NCBI GenBank assembly: GCA_034440575.1
Contig: JAOTOL010001466.1
Coordinates: 335,001 to 399,000 of the forward strand
Source of the DNA: Imbricaverruca yamaguchii
Lineage: Eukaryota; Arthropoda; Thecostraca; Neoverrucidae
Length of the DNA: 64,000 nucleotides
Direction: 5' to 3'
In this document: positions 47,979 to 59,420 of the stretch, one piece after another
How the letters are laid out: each line of letters begins with the position of its first letter
Numbering within the stretch: position 1 is the stretch's first letter
The notes under the pieces: generated by a model
What the model was told of the DNA's origin: nothing
The model's database searches: none
What the model saw: the letters and a program-made list of their open reading frames with translations, nothing else
Position numbers and translations under genes: made by a program

Positions 47979-48028
47979 GTTCCATCTTATGAGGAAGATA
48001 GTGTTCCATCTTCCTCGTAAGATGGAAC
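47979..48028. repeat. 21-bp-arm hairpin
   Basis: GTTCCATCTTATGAGGAAGA(T) pairs with (A)TCTTCCTCGTAAGATGGAAC around an 8-nt loop with a single mismatch. Confidence 0.85.
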
Positions 48029-48534
48029 GTTATCATCATCGACCAGCTAGCTTCAGTTAACCGCAGCCGGCCGTCCCGCACCGCCCATACGGCGAGCACT
48101 ACCAGCTATCTCGACCCATCAACTTCCTCCACCGTCTGTCGGCTGCCGGCGGTCCAGCACGTGGCGCGGCTTCCGCGGCGCACGGCCGGCCGCGCCGGTC
48201 CGCAGCCGCCACGGACCGCCACGTGCGCTATCCGCCATCGATCGGCGACGGCTCGTGCGGCGCGTCACACCGCGACACTGGCTCGCGTCACGAGCCGGGC
48301 CGCCACCTGGCCGACGCGGCTGTGCGCCTGCGTCGGCGCCGACGGCGGCGTGGCGCGCGCCGTCGCCGACGCCGGCAGTCGGTGGGAGCCAGCGCCGGCC
48401 GCCGCCGCCGCCGCCGCCGCCTCTCGCTCGTGCCGCCCAGATAGCGCGGGTCCGCTGCTCTCGGCCGGCCGGCACAGATAATGTATCAGGTGGTGTGGCC
48501 GGCGTGGTGCGCCCGGCCCACAGCAGCGGCGGCC

Positions 48535-48649
48535 ATGGCGCGCGACAGGCAGGGCGACTGGCTGGCCGTGCCCACCTACGAGTTCGCCGGCGGCTCGTCG
48601 CGCGGCCGACCGTCCCGCCTGCGCGCCTGCTGCTGCTCCTGCTTCCCAG
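48535..48649 (+). CDS. first coding exon of a membrane protein, possibly CD36/SCARB type
   Basis: An ATG in excellent Kozak context (GCGGCCATGG) opens a frame of 38 codons: MARDRQGDWLAVPTYEFAGG, then a basic stretch and RACCCSCFP, ending at the donor CCCAG|GTGGGC (48650), phase 1. The exon sits in a GC-rich island (about 48130-49560), as expected for a first exon near a promoter. Joined to 56574-56665 it places a Cys cluster, a likely palmitoylation site, just before a membrane segment. A GTA-less in-frame ATG 18 codons upstream (48481) is possible but has a poorer context. Family assignment is inference only: CD36-type receptors share this layout, but so do other proteins. Confidence 0.55.
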
Positions 48650-48659
48650 GTGGGCGCGC

Positions 48660-48930
48660 GTTGGTCGCGCTCGTGGCGCGGCTGTAGTGGTTTAGTCGGG
48701 TCGTGGCGCGGGCGCCGTGGTTTAGTCGTCTCGTGGCGCGGGCACCGTGGCTTGGTCTGCTCGTGGCGCGGGCACCGTGGCTTGGTCTGCTCGTGGCGTG
48801 GGCGCCGTGGTTTAGTCTGCTCGTGGTGCGGCTGTAGTGGCTTGGTCTGCTCGTGGCGTGGGCGCCGTGGTTTAGTCGGCTCGTGGCGCGGCTGTAGTGG
48901 CTTAGTCTGCTCGTGGCACGGGCGCCGTCT
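48660..48930. repeat. 30-bp minisatellite, about nine units
   Basis: Unit GTGGTTTAGTCTGCTCGTGG+CGCGGGCGCC, with GCTGTAGTGG variants. It begins 10 bp after the donor of exon 48535-48649. Confidence 0.93.
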
Positions 48931-49139
48931 CCGGTGGCCGGCTGTTCTCGTTTCACGTGTGGCAGCTCTCGCGGTTACCGGCCGTCGGAGCCGGCGTCTG
49001 ACAGCGCCACGGTCGGTGTGCTCACGTCACGTCGCGGCGCCAACAGCCGCCGCCGCCGGCCGGCCCGTGCCGTGACGGTGTCACACGCTCGCCATGTGAC
49101 GCGGCCACGCCCACACGGTGGCGCTGCAGCAGGCGACCG

Positions 49140-49355
49140 CGACCTGTCGGTCGGTGACACTGCCGCCGTCACACGTGACCGGCGTCCGGTACCGCCGCCG
49201 TCACACGTCACAGACGTCCGGTACCGCCGCCCTCACACGTGACCGACGTCCGGTACCGCCGCCGTCACACGTGACCGACGGTCGGTACCGCCGCCGTCAC
49301 ACGTGACCGACGGTCGGTACCGCCGCCGTCACACGTGACCGACGGTCGGCACCGC
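49140..49355. repeat. 32-bp minisatellite with CACGTG, about seven units
   Basis: Unit GTCACACGTGACCGACGGTC+GGTACCGCCGCC. Most units carry a CACGTG E-box. Confidence 0.92.
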
Positions 49356-50224
49356 CGCCGTGCCGGTGGTGTGGGTCTCGCGGCGCCGTCTCGTGTTGGA
49401 TGACGCTGCTGACGGGTGTGGCGGCGCAGACCCCCAGCCGGCCAGTATGGTTGGAGCCGGCCGGGCGGGATTCTCAGCCGTGTCGTGACCCGGGGTCACG
49501 GTCATCTCCGCGCCGATGGTGGCCGCTGTTTCCGCCGCCGTCGGACGCTTTTTTGTTGTCAAATGTGACCCGAGATTTCTGTTTGCCCACTACCATCGTA
49601 TTGGTTGCCACGGGTGTTGTTCGCTGTCGTCTTGTGACCCATGCGACGCCATTCTAACGGAATCCATAACCGCCGGTTGTGGCGGGAATGAAAATTGGTG
49701 CCATTGCACGTGCAGGCTGCCAATGTGCTAAAGTACAGTTTACTTATAGTTGGAATATTGCCATAACGTAAATACGGGCGACGAGTTGCATATAGGGATG
49801 TGATTTATGAGATGCTAGGTCAGGTATGAACTAAGATTCTATAGGTGTAGAGGTGTAGTATATTTATTAATTGAATTGATTACTGTTGATATAACAAATT
49901 TATGATACCAGGTCGGGCACAAATCAAGATGGCACCAGGATGGTATGTATAAACAGTGTTCGCATAAATATTGATAGCAGCGCTCGCCTGTGGCTTCGTC
50001 CTGCGGTTTCTCCGTCCGCCCCTGCTACGGATCAAAGATCGGCCCGGCGTCAGCTGACCGCATGCTCCCGGTCAACTTGTTATCAAACACCGCAGGCTGG
50101 CTCCACCCCCTTGCTGACCTGGCGTTCACGTGTTGTGCAGGCAGTGTCCCGCTGGCCGGACAATGGTCCTGTGGTCCCGCCGATAATGCCAAGTCTGGTG
50201 GATTGATGGCCCCTCTGGTGACAG

Positions 50225-50640
50225 CTGTGGCGCGGTGTGTGGTGTGTGGTGTGTAGTGTGTGGTGTTGTGGTGTGTGGTGTGTAGTGTAGTGTGTGGTGT
50301 GCTGTGATATGTGTGGTGCTATGTGTGATGTGGTGATGTATGTGGTGCGATGTATGTGATGTGTTGTGTGGTGTGATGTATGTGGTGGGTGTTGTGGTGC
50401 GATGTGATGTGATTGTGTGTGATTATGTGGTGGATGTATGTGATGTGTGTGGTGTGATGCAAGATGTGTGTGGTTTGTTGTAGTGTGTTGTGGTGTGTTA
50501 TGTGTGTGGTGTGCTGTGATATGTGTGGTGCTATGTGTGTGATGTGGTGATGTATGTGGTGCGGTGTATGTGGTGCGATGTGATGTGATGTGTGTGGTGT
50601 GATGCAAGATGTGTGTGGTGTGTGGTGTGATGCTAAGTGG
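50225..50640. repeat. TG-rich degenerate array
   Basis: GTGTGGTGTGATGTATGTGG-type units of about 14-20 bp with a partial duplication (CTGTGATATGTGTGGTGCTA at 50301 and 50513). Confidence 0.85.
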
Positions 50641-50643
50641 CCA

Positions 50644-50670
50644 ATGCAGTCGATGCGCCCTAAAGCCCAA
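50644..50670 (+). repeat. dispersed repeat 3' end, GTCGATGCGCCC type
   Basis: ATGCAGTCGATGCGCCCTAA followed by AGCCCAA, embedded between two TG-rich arrays. Confidence 0.5.
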
Positions 50671-50854
50671 GTATGTTGTGGTGTCAGTAGCTTGGTGTGG
50701 TGTGCGATGTGACATGACGTGTGTAGTGTCATGTGGTGGAGTGTGCCGAGTGGTGCGCTGTGCCGTGTCGTGTGATGTTTCGTACACAGTCGTGTTGTTC
50801 CATGCGGTGCCATGTCGGTGTGGTGTGTCGTAATGTTACGTACCCCTAACGTTG

Positions 50855-51300
50855 TGTCGTGTGTCATGTGACTCTGTATTGTATTGTGTCGTATGTCGTT
50901 GAATCCTGTATTGTGACGGTGCCATGTTCGCTGTGTCGTGTGTCGTGTCGTTTGATCCTGTATCGTTGGATCCTGTGTTCGCTCTTCCGTATGTCGTGTG
51001 TCGTGTGCTGCTCGCCGTGTATCGTGGTGTCTGCTCACGCCGCCCCAGCTGTCAGCTGGTGCTCCTTTATTTTGTCGTGTGATCATATATTATGTCGTGT
51101 GATCCTATATTGTGTCGTGTGATCCTGTATTATGTCGTGTGATCCTGTATTGTGTCGTGTGATCATATGTGTGCTGTTCGTCATGTATCCTGGTGTCGGC
51201 TGCCGCCGTCACAGTTGTCAGCTGGTGCTCCTATAGTGTGTGCTGTTCGTCATGTATCCTGGTGTCGGCTGCCGCCGTCACAGTTGTCAGCTGGTGATCC
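50855..51300. repeat. GTCGTGTGATCCTGTATTGT array and 66-bp duplication
   Basis: About eight degenerate 20-bp units to 51165, then GTGTGCTGTTCGTCATGTAT to AGCTGGTG as an almost exact direct duplication (51168-51234 and 51236-51300). Confidence 0.88.
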
Positions 51301-51473
51301 TATGGACGCGCCCGGACGCCCGTGCAGAGCGACATTTAAGCGCCAGCTTCCGGTGACGCCCGGAGGCGAGTAGCACGTGTCGATGTGCCGCTCCACCCCG
51401 TCTGAGATGTCTGCTGGTCAGCAAGCCTCGGGTGCATCGCCCGGAGATGATGCGAGGGTTGGCTCACGTTCCC

Positions 51474-51560
51474 GCCACGGTGTTCCCGCCACGGTGTTCC
51501 CGCCACGGTGTTCCCGCCACGGTGTTATCGCCACGGTGTTATATGTTCCAGCCACGGTCA
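51474..51560. repeat. 15-bp repeat CCCGCCACGGTGTTC
   Basis: Four to five adjacent units with a CGCCACGGTGTTAT variant at the end. Confidence 0.9.
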
Positions 51561-52615
51561 TCCATGGCCATTTTCGTTCGCAATTGGTTCTCGCGAAACG
51601 GCTTCCATTTCCTCGTGGGGAAAATGTTAGATTGGTAGCAAATTTGCATCATTTGTGTGGTGAGGTTTTATCTAAAGTATTCCGGTAAGCTTTTGTATCA
51701 ACGATGTAACTAATCACATATTGGCATGCCTAAATCTTGCCATAGTATGGAAAGCAGTGTATCAGACCCTACGCCTGACGCCTTTTAGAATTGACCAACG
51801 TCTCACCTGGTTATTTGTCCACCGCAAAGCACATTCACAGTTCTGTAGACGACTTCAATTATAAATACGTTTTGTCCAAAGTGATAAAAAAATGCATGCG
51901 CAGTTATGGCACCTGTATCGAATTGCGTCCCAGCCTGTGCCAATTTTACCCCTCTGTTATGGATATCTTCACGGCCATTGAAATTATTGGTTGGGACCAG
52001 GTTGGGGATAAGTAGTGTGTGTGAGTTGTGTGATTGGATAGTCTTCACACATTTACTTGTATCTACTTTTCTGTTCAACTCCTGCATCCTCTTGGATTGT
52101 TACTGCAGAACAAATGTACATTATCATCAATGATGTTGCCCAGTTGTGGTAAGGACAAACTATGGCTAGACAAGATGAACAGCACCAGCACTAGAAGTGG
52201 ATTTCATTATCAGCCATATATTACCGTATGCTACAGGCCCTTGGGGTAAGCTGCTCCATCTGCTTCATGACAATCAAGTAATACTATTTAATTATGACAG
52301 CTAGTTGGGATTGCTCTTTGAGGAGGACTCATCACATTACGCAATGTAAAGAGTGGATATTTTTGGAGTGCATAATTCTTGGGATCGCCGAAGTTCCAAA
52401 AAAAAACAAAATTTCGAAATTGGTCGTGGACCGATCTTCCAGTCTGTCAAGCCTTCCAATTGCTCTTATGTAACTGAAAATTGTGTCCTAAGATTCATGT
52501 TGAGCTTTAGCGTCACTGTGGAAGGTTAATTTTGAAATGGTTGCAAAAGAGTGAAAAATCAATAATAGGAATAGAATACAAGGATTCTGAGAAGTTTTTC
52601 CCAGGTCTAGAATAC

Positions 52616-52758
52616 CAGGGATGCGAAGCCGATACAATTTTGGACGGCTCCGGCTCCGGGGAAATATCCCGGCTCCGGCTCCGACTCCGGCTCCGAGTAA
52701 AATGTCCCGGCGGCTCCGGTTCCGGGCAAAATGTTCCGGCTCCGGCTCCGCATCCCTA
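52616..52758. mobile_element. (GGCTCC)n-rich short element, copy 2, opposite orientation
   Basis: It opens CAGGGATGCGAAGCCGATAC and closes CGGCTCCGGCTCCGCATCCC, with GTAAAATGTCCCGG and GGCAAAATGTTCCGG inside, the reverse complement of the breaks in the copy at 11531. The same ends around a hexamer core at two loci argue for a mobile element, not independent microsatellites. Confidence 0.6.
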
Positions 52759-53892
52759 CTTTAGAAGAATTGACAGAAACAACAAAAAATGTACGGTATG
52801 CCATTCAGATTCGGGCTTATTTTAGGTTTGTTTTCTGCTTTCAATGCTAGAACAGAGAATACGAGTGCAAGGCTGTTCATTGTAACAGAAGGAGTAGGCA
52901 ATTATTCCAAGCTGGGTGTTTTTTTTTTCTCGCCCGAATACAGGAATTTTAGGACGATTGCAACGGTGCTGGTCAACACAATATTTCACTGTCCGTCTGT
53001 TTGCGAGTTTCGTATGCCTCGTGTTTGTATTCATCTGTCACTATTTGCTGCAGGACTGCAGCGTTAATGCCGACATTTTCCAGTTGGGTGAGGATGGCAG
53101 CTGTTCATGCCCCATCATTCAGCTGCCGCAGCCCCGGGCTCGTACCCAGTGGGGAATCCCCAGGTGGGATGGGGGATGGGAAGGTCTGAAGAGGCCGGAT
53201 ACGTCATTACCCTGCTCAACTTTTACTTCTAAACTCCGCTCTCGTTTTAGAAGATAACTTTGTGGAGCGCAACTGGGAATGGTGATTCTGTTTGGGCATC
53301 TTTCCGGGCTGCTAATGGCTGGCTACTATTCAAACGCCGCTACCATTTAAGGTAGCATTGCTCACTGGATAACACGGTAGAGCAGCTCCCGATTGCTAAC
53401 TTACACGGTGGCAGTGTTAGCAGCGTAATTACAACACCGATGAGCTCACTGGAAACCTGTGATTGTAAATCTGCACAGTAATTACGTGCTTGCAACCCAT
53501 TAAATACATACGCTGCCAACGTGCTCCCAAGAGTACGCGGCGCCACGCTTCTACTCGGCCGACTGGAACGCTGGCGGCGCGTCGGCGTCTTTTTTCTGTG
53601 ATGATCCGCACGGGCTTCATCGCGGGCATTATCTGTGCTGACTCGGCTCGACCTTCGCTCAGAGACTTTGCTCCTCGCTCGTCTCGGAAGGGGGGGGAGA
53701 TTCACTCCGCCGTCGTCGCCGCCCAATTGTCTAAGAATGTTGGACGCACCCCAGCCAATCGGCCGGGCCGGCTGACGCTGCGCGACGCCGAGCGTGACTG
53801 GGCTACCTCGCGCGCCGCACCGTCGTCATTGGCGACCGCGCCAGTGACGACTGGCGACCGGTGACGTCACGCGGCGCCGGAAGTGGCGAGCC

Positions 53893-54385
53893 GCGCCGTC
53901 GCCGCTGGACGGCGAGTGTCCGGGGAAGGTTACATGGTGTGCGTGGATGGGCGCCGTCGCCGCTGGACGGCGAGTGTCCGGGGAGGGTTACGTGGTGTGC
54001 GTGGATGGGCGCCGTCGCCGCTGGACGGCGAGTGTCCTGGGAGGGTTACATGGTGTGCGTGGATGGGCGCCGTCGCCGCTGGACGGCGAGTGTCCGGGGA
54101 AGGTTACATGGTGTGCGTGGATGGGCGCCGTCACCGCACCGTCGCCGCTGGACGGCGAGTGTCCGGGGAAGGTTACATGGTGTGCGTGGATGGGCGCCGT
54201 CGCCGCTGGACGGCGAGTGTCCGGGGAGGGTTACATGGTGTGCGTGGATGGGCGCCGTCGCCGCTGGACGGCGAGTGTCCGGGGAGGGTTACGTGGTGTG
54301 CGTGGATGGGCGCCGTCACCGCTGGACGGCGAGTGTCCGGGGAGGGTTACGTGGTGTGCGTGGATGGGCGCCGTCACCGCACCGT
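53893..54385. repeat. 58-bp minisatellite, eight units
   Basis: Unit GTCGCCGCTGGACGGCGAGT+GTCCGGGGAAGGTTACATGG+TGTGCGTGGATGGGCGCC. A 12-bp CACCGCACCGTC insertion is present at 54132 and again at 54374. The period is 1 modulo 3 and all three plus frames are open, so the long frames are artefacts. Confidence 0.96.
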
Positions 54386-54399
54386 CACCGCTGGTCTGC

Positions 54400-55320
54400 G
54401 GGGTGTTTCTGGGAGGCCGCGTGGATGTGCTTAGTCACTCGCCTGCCCGGTGATCGCTGGCTGATTGCTCGCTGTCCGTGGGACGTCGAGTTCCCACTTT
54501 GCCTGACCTTCGTCGTGGTGGAGGCCCGCGAAGCCTTTGAAGCGTGCATAAATTTGTGTTGTCAGCACTGGGTAGTTGGTCGTTGCATAGCTGATCGCTT
54601 TTGCGCGTTTAATAAATAGACGTATTAATTTGATTGCGTTCAATTCTGAAGGTAGCCTAGATGCGGGTTCCGTAACGTTAAGGTAATTGCTAAGGTGCAT
54701 TTTCGGTTAACTATTGGAGTCTTGCGAAACTGCGTGTACGGTTATTAATGCTTCAACACCGTGTAGCACCCATGAATATTGCATTGGTACATGCAGTTTG
54801 CGTTCCATGCTGGTTGAAGTCATGCAATTACATCGCGCATGCAACTGGCGTCATGCGGATATTATTTAACATTTTAATTCAATTTTACTTTGTGGCCAAT
54901 TACTGTAGATTGGATAATTTTCGCAATCATAATCGATGGTGGATGATAGCATCTAGCTATGGATGAGGAACCCACATGTGACATGTGTGACTTTTGGTGT
55001 TCATTATTTAGATCATTCACCAGCCGAAATGCTGTTCCCGTGATCGTCGATCACATCAAGCCTGTGGTGTTTTTGTCGCCGTTTGAGCCTGTCGCCGTAT
55101 GGGGGACATCCGCTCCCACCATGTCCTCGTCTTCCTGTGGCAGACTACTGGGGCTGCCATATTGCCGGCTGCTGGGCAGAGGCCTGCTTCTGGCGCTGGT
55201 GCACTGCTGAAACACCGCTGAATCACTGCTGCGTCCGACCTGCACCAGTCAGCTGGCTCCGGTGACGTGTCTGCTCACGATTGTGGCTACTATAGCGACT
55301 GCTGACTGCTGCAGATGACT
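54400..55320. other. no gene seen
   Basis: Unique intronic sequence of the membrane-protein gene model. Confidence 0.4.
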
Positions 55321-55394
55321 GCCCTGTGCTAGTTGTCTGTCAGTCCGTCCTCGGTCCTCGATCCGGTTCAACCAACAGTCGGCACTCTGTTCAG

Positions 55395-55625
55395 CTCCAT
55401 CAGTCTGTTATCGGTCCGGCTCTACCGTCAGCCGGTCTTCGGTCCGGCTCTACCGTCAGTCGGTCTTCGGTCCGGCTCTACAGTCAGCCGGTCTTCGGTC
55501 CGGCTCTACCGTCAGCCGGTCTTCGGTCCGGCTCTACCGTCAGTCGGTCTTCGGTCCGGCTCTACCGTCAGCCGGTCTTCGGTCCGGCTCTACCGTCAGC
55601 CGGTCTTCGGTCCGGCTCTTCCACC
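55395..55625. repeat. 28-bp minisatellite, about eight units
   Basis: Unit CGGTCTTCGGTCCGGCTCTA+CCGTCAGC, alternating with CCGTCAGT forms. Confidence 0.95.
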
Positions 55626-55807
55626 AGTCGTCGCTTCCGCTCTACCATAGCGCACAGGCGCCCCTCTCGACTGCCGTTGCAGACTATCCTGCTGGTGCGA
55701 GTGCGTCGCGTCGGATTCGACAGGCTTGGATTCGGTGGGACGACGGCCCACACTACGCCGCCTGCCGCTGTTGGTCATCCTGCTGCTGTGTGTATGGCGT
55801 CAGATCG

Positions 55808-56300
55808 TCAGCTGATAGCGGTACACCGAAACGGACCGTCGTCAGCTGATAGCGGTACACGGAAACGGACCGTCGTCGGCTGATGGCGGTACAGACTGAC
55901 CGTCGTCAGCTGATGGCGGTACACAGAGACGGACCGTCGTCGGCTGATGGCGGTACAGAGACTGACCGTCGTCAGCTGATGGCGGTACACAGAGACGGAC
56001 CGTCGTCGGCTGATGGCGGTACAGAGACTGACCGTCGTCAGCTGATGGCGGTACACAGGGACGGACCGTCGTCGGCTGATGGCGGTACAGACTGACCGTC
56101 GTCAGCTGATGGCGGTACACAGGGACGGACCGTCGTCGGCTGATGGCGGTACAGACACTCTACGGGACGGACCGTCGTCGGCTGATGGCGGTACAGAGAC
56201 TGACCGTCGTCAGCTGATGGCGGTACACGGACCGTCGTCGGCTGATGGCGGTACGACCATGGCGGACGGACGTCTGCTGATGGCGGTACAGAGACTGACC
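55808..56300. repeat. alternating 34/32-bp minisatellite
   Basis: Units GACCGTCGTCAGCTGATGGC+GGTACACAGAGACG alternate with GACCGTCGTCGGCTGATGGC+GGTACAGAGACT, making dimers of about 66 bp. Confidence 0.95.
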
Positions 56301-56410
56301 GATGCCTGCGGTACAGAGCGTGCGGACCGCCCGCACCGGTCGCCGCTTGCGATGCCGCCGAGACCTGTGCGCCATACGACCGACGCAGTTTGGCGCTGCA
56401 TGTCCACGCG

Positions 56411-56440
56411 GTCGATGCGCCCCGGGACCCCAATAACCAA
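56411..56440 (+). repeat. dispersed repeat 3' end, GTCGATGCGCCC type
   Basis: GTCGATGCGCCCCGGGACCC then CAATAACCAA. The 40 bp before it (ACGACCGACGCAGT) resemble the sequence before the copy at 59681. Confidence 0.5.
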
Positions 56441-56499
56441 ACAGCAAACACAGTCGGTGTGCCCCTCGGCCTAAGTGATCAACCAACGCCGCCGAGGCA

Positions 56500-56573
56500 G
56501 AGACCGGCCTGACGGCGGTCTGTCGTGCTGTTGCAGGCTGTGCTCTGGTGACCGGTTTGTCGCGCTGTTGCAG
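56500..56573 (+). promoter_or_regulatory. tandemly duplicated 3' splice site
   Basis: CGGTCTGTCGTGCTGTTGCA+G|GCTGTG at 56536/56537 is repeated as CGGTTTGTCGCGCTGTTGCA+G|GCTGTG at 56573/56574, 37 bp later. Only the second gives the membrane-spanning frame with the phase-1 exon upstream; the first would shift the frame. Confidence 0.75.
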
Positions 56574-56665
56574 GCTGTGCCCTGGTGACCGGTCTGCTGT
56601 TCGTCGTGTTCGGCATCCTGGTGGTGATCTACATGCAGGCGCACATGGACGCGTACATCAATAAG
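56574..56665 (+). CDS. transmembrane exon of the same membrane protein
   Basis: With the single G left by the previous exon this reads GCALVTGLLFVVFGILVVIY and then MQAHMDAYINK, 31 residues with one strong hydrophobic helix. The donor is AAATAAG|GTGAGT (56666), phase 0. The acceptor is the second of two near-identical TTGCAG|GCTGTG sites 37 bp apart; only this one keeps the hydrophobic frame. The first intron is 7.9 kb and contains several minisatellites. An uncleaved N-terminal anchor after a Cys-rich tail would suit CD36/LIMP-2-like receptors, which continue with a large ectodomain not seen here. Confidence 0.6.
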
Positions 56666-56748
56666 GTGAGTTGTGCAGAGCTCAATGCGTGCACCCGCAG
56701 CGCTTGGTTTACATGCACTCAACATCCACGTTAATGCGTTGCAATCTC

Positions 56749-56907
56749 GGGCATCGGTGGCTCGGCGGTTAAGCTGAGTGTCTGGCACGTGAGAGGTACG
56801 GGGTTCGATTCCCCGCGATACCCACCCTTCCTGCCAGGGTGAGAGGGAGGCGACGCCATATGGCCTCAGTTGTTGAGCGCGTCGTAAAGCCGCAATCCAA
56901 TCCAATG
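56749..56907 (+). mobile_element. tRNA-derived SINE, second family, full length
   Basis: The head GGGCATCGGTGGCTCGGCGG is followed by a B box (GGTTCGATTCCCC). The body is CCTTCCTGCCAGGGTGAGAG then GCGACGCCATATGGCCTCAG, and the tail is AATCCAATCCAATG, so this family ends in an (AATCC)n repeat. It lies in an intron of the membrane-protein gene, 83 bp after the transmembrane exon. Confidence 0.82.
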
Positions 56908-56909
56908 CG

Positions 56910-57700
56910 GTGTAATCTTCCGGTCACCTGAGTTGACAGCGTCCTTCGCGGCCGTCTCTTACATCCAACAGCATGACGCCTGAAGGGCTAACGCCGCCAT
57001 CTCCGTCTGTTCGCCATAACTTCCGCAGGAGCCGCGGCTGTTGCACGCGACACGTGCACTTTTTGTCGGTGGCCCGTGCGGCGCTGTCAAAGCGCACTGA
57101 CGAATCACATCCGCGCGTTGTGGTCGAGTGTCGCGATCACGTGCCCCGTGCGTCACCCCGCGACACCGCAGGCACGCCCCGGGCCGAGGTCATGCCTTTG
57201 TTCGGGTCAGTCACGCCCCGAGCACGAGCCTTGCGTCGGCTCGGCGTCGTGCCCCCACCCTCCCCACGAACCGTGAGTCATTCCCCACACAGACACGGTA
57301 CTGGCCCGGATGAACCTTGGCGTCGCGCCCAACAGAACTGTCTATAACTATAGGCTTGGCCGTATTTTACGGTATATATGTTTATTGATTTCCAAATTAT
57401 TTATATCACTATCACAGCGTTTATCGTTTGCGACATAAGATGTGGGTGGCGGCGTGGTGGGTGGGAAGAGGATGGCGTTGGAAGGAATAGGCCTTGCTCA
57501 TCGCTACCAGCGATCTATGGAGTGATCGAAATTAGAGTTGAAAGATAATGTTCACTCGAAAATATAGCCTCCTCCCCAAGCGATCTATATAGATCCACCT
57601 TTGCTGTACATAATCTAGCGTACATGATCAATTTTAACTTGTAGTATCGCCAAAACCATAATAACCAACTAGGACAGTGCCGAGAACGGATAGTGATATG
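56910..57700. other. no gene seen
   Basis: GC-rich to 57350, then mixed. Intronic in the membrane-protein model. Confidence 0.4.
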
Positions 57701-57709
57701 TGGGCGAGT

Positions 57710-57990
57710 TGAGCGCCGCACCCGCCACACACATTCAGTTCCCCACCCACCACACACGCACACGCACTCGGTTCCCCACCCGCCACACACACTCAGCTCC
57801 CCACCGGCCATACAGCACAGTTCTCCACCCGCCACACACACACGCACTCGGTTCCCCACCCGCCGCACACACTCAGTTCCCCACCCACCACCCACTGTTT
57901 CCCACCGCCGCTCAGTTTCCCACCCGCTACACGCAATTCCCCACCCGCCAAACACAATTCCCCATCCACCGCACACTGTTTCCCGCGTAC
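57710..57990. repeat. degenerate CCCACCCGCCACACAC array
   Basis: Units of about 18-25 bp (GTTCCCCACCCGCCACACAC+ACTCA) with a strong C/A strand bias. Confidence 0.9.
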
Positions 57991-57994
57991 CGTG

Positions 57995-59400
57995 GCGGTT
58001 ATCTGAGACGTGGCCAGTTAGTGTCGGTAGGTGGCTGGGTGGGTGACTGGGCGTGGGTTTCGGCTGGCATTCCTCTCGCTGTGGCAGACATTTCCACACA
58101 ATTTAGTGTTACGGTTCATGCCTGGCGGCGTCCTGACCAAGCTGGCGACACCTACCGTTGGCCGAAATGTTGGCAGTTCAGGTTTGACAGCTTTTCTTCT
58201 AGCGACTTTTTATGTAGTTGCCCGGTCTTGGACCGGCGTAGTGGCATTCGGCCACTAGCGTACGATGAGGAACAGTGAGCAGTCGCAGCAGCTGATCAAC
58301 TCGAGTCAAGGTGGTGGGCTCCCACTTGGTTTATCTGCCACAACAGCCAAACTAATCGAAACAGCAGCTTGAGACTTTCAATATCCTTAAGTGAACGCTT
58401 AGGGTACGTTGGGTAAAAAAGTCGACCAAGATCATCTGGGTCATGTTCTAACGACGTCATGATGTCGTTCGCGGGCGCTATTTTTAACGTCGCAAACGGG
58501 GTTGGTTGTTGCTATGAGATACAATCGGACCGACCACTGCATACTGACAGATCAATGCGGATGCAGTTGGTGTACCAAAGTCATTTTGTTACCATGTGAC
58601 CTCAACTAGGCCATTCTGGGTCATTTTGTTGTTCATTTCATTCAAATATGACTGCTTAGAACTGGAAAAGATGTTAAAGTCGTTCTGAACCCATATATCG
58701 GTTAATGAAGACATCCGAAAACGACGACCTGCGTGTTCATCAAAGGTCAAGCATACATATATTTGTTTCAAGGTAAAATGACAAGTCATGCTATAATAAC
58801 AAATTTGATCGCAGGTGCTGCTTTTCCACCTGAAACGGTTGCTTGTCATCTGACACAATCTAACATTGGCATGTCAATCCAGTTTTAATTATTATAAATG
58901 TCTGTGTCTACCTCGTGGCCTCAAGGACATACTGGATGCGATAGAACTGGAGAGAGGGAGAGAGTATTCTACGGTTTATGCCAAAGTATAGTTTCATTTT
59001 CGGGCTTCTCTTAGAAATGTAGCCTATAAACATAGCGTAACGTAACGTAACACATTGCACACTGGACCAAAACGGCAATTTGGCATTTTCCCTCTGATGA
59101 CATCACGTGACCAGATGACGAGAAGTTCAGATTGTATAATGGCTTCTAATGCATTCATCGACCAAAACACGAGTTTTATGTTAGTATATCCGTGTTTACA
59201 TAAAAATGTGCACTGTGGAGCCATATGCGAGTGTTTGCCACTTTTCAAAATCCTAGCGAAAATGTGTCCCAGAAAATTAATTATGCTGAATCAAAGCGGC
59301 TATTTGACCTCCCTGCACACGCTGTATTTGTTCAGCCACAGCTGAAATTTTATACTATCCTAATTCCCTGATTTGCGTTAAGAATGAGCTTCCAAAAACA
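57995..59400. other. no gene seen
   Basis: Unique sequence, AT-richer after 58400. Confidence 0.4.
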
Positions 59401-59420
59401 GTTCAATCTTTTTATTTCAG

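Larger units (their letters stand above)
48130..49560. other. GC-rich, CpG-rich island around exon 48535-48649
   Basis: Dense CpG sequence with (GCC)n near 48401-48420. It surrounds the first exon of the membrane-protein gene and extends into its first intron, so it probably contains the promoter. Confidence 0.55.

Noticed and set aside
53054..53163. Possible exon (DCSVNADIFQLGEDGSCSCP) between a good acceptor and GTGGGA donor
   Set aside because: Its length and phase do not fit between the membrane-protein exons and no partner exon was found.
53861..54619. 252-codon frame over the 58-bp array
   Set aside because: All three frames are open over the same repeat, so openness carries no coding signal.
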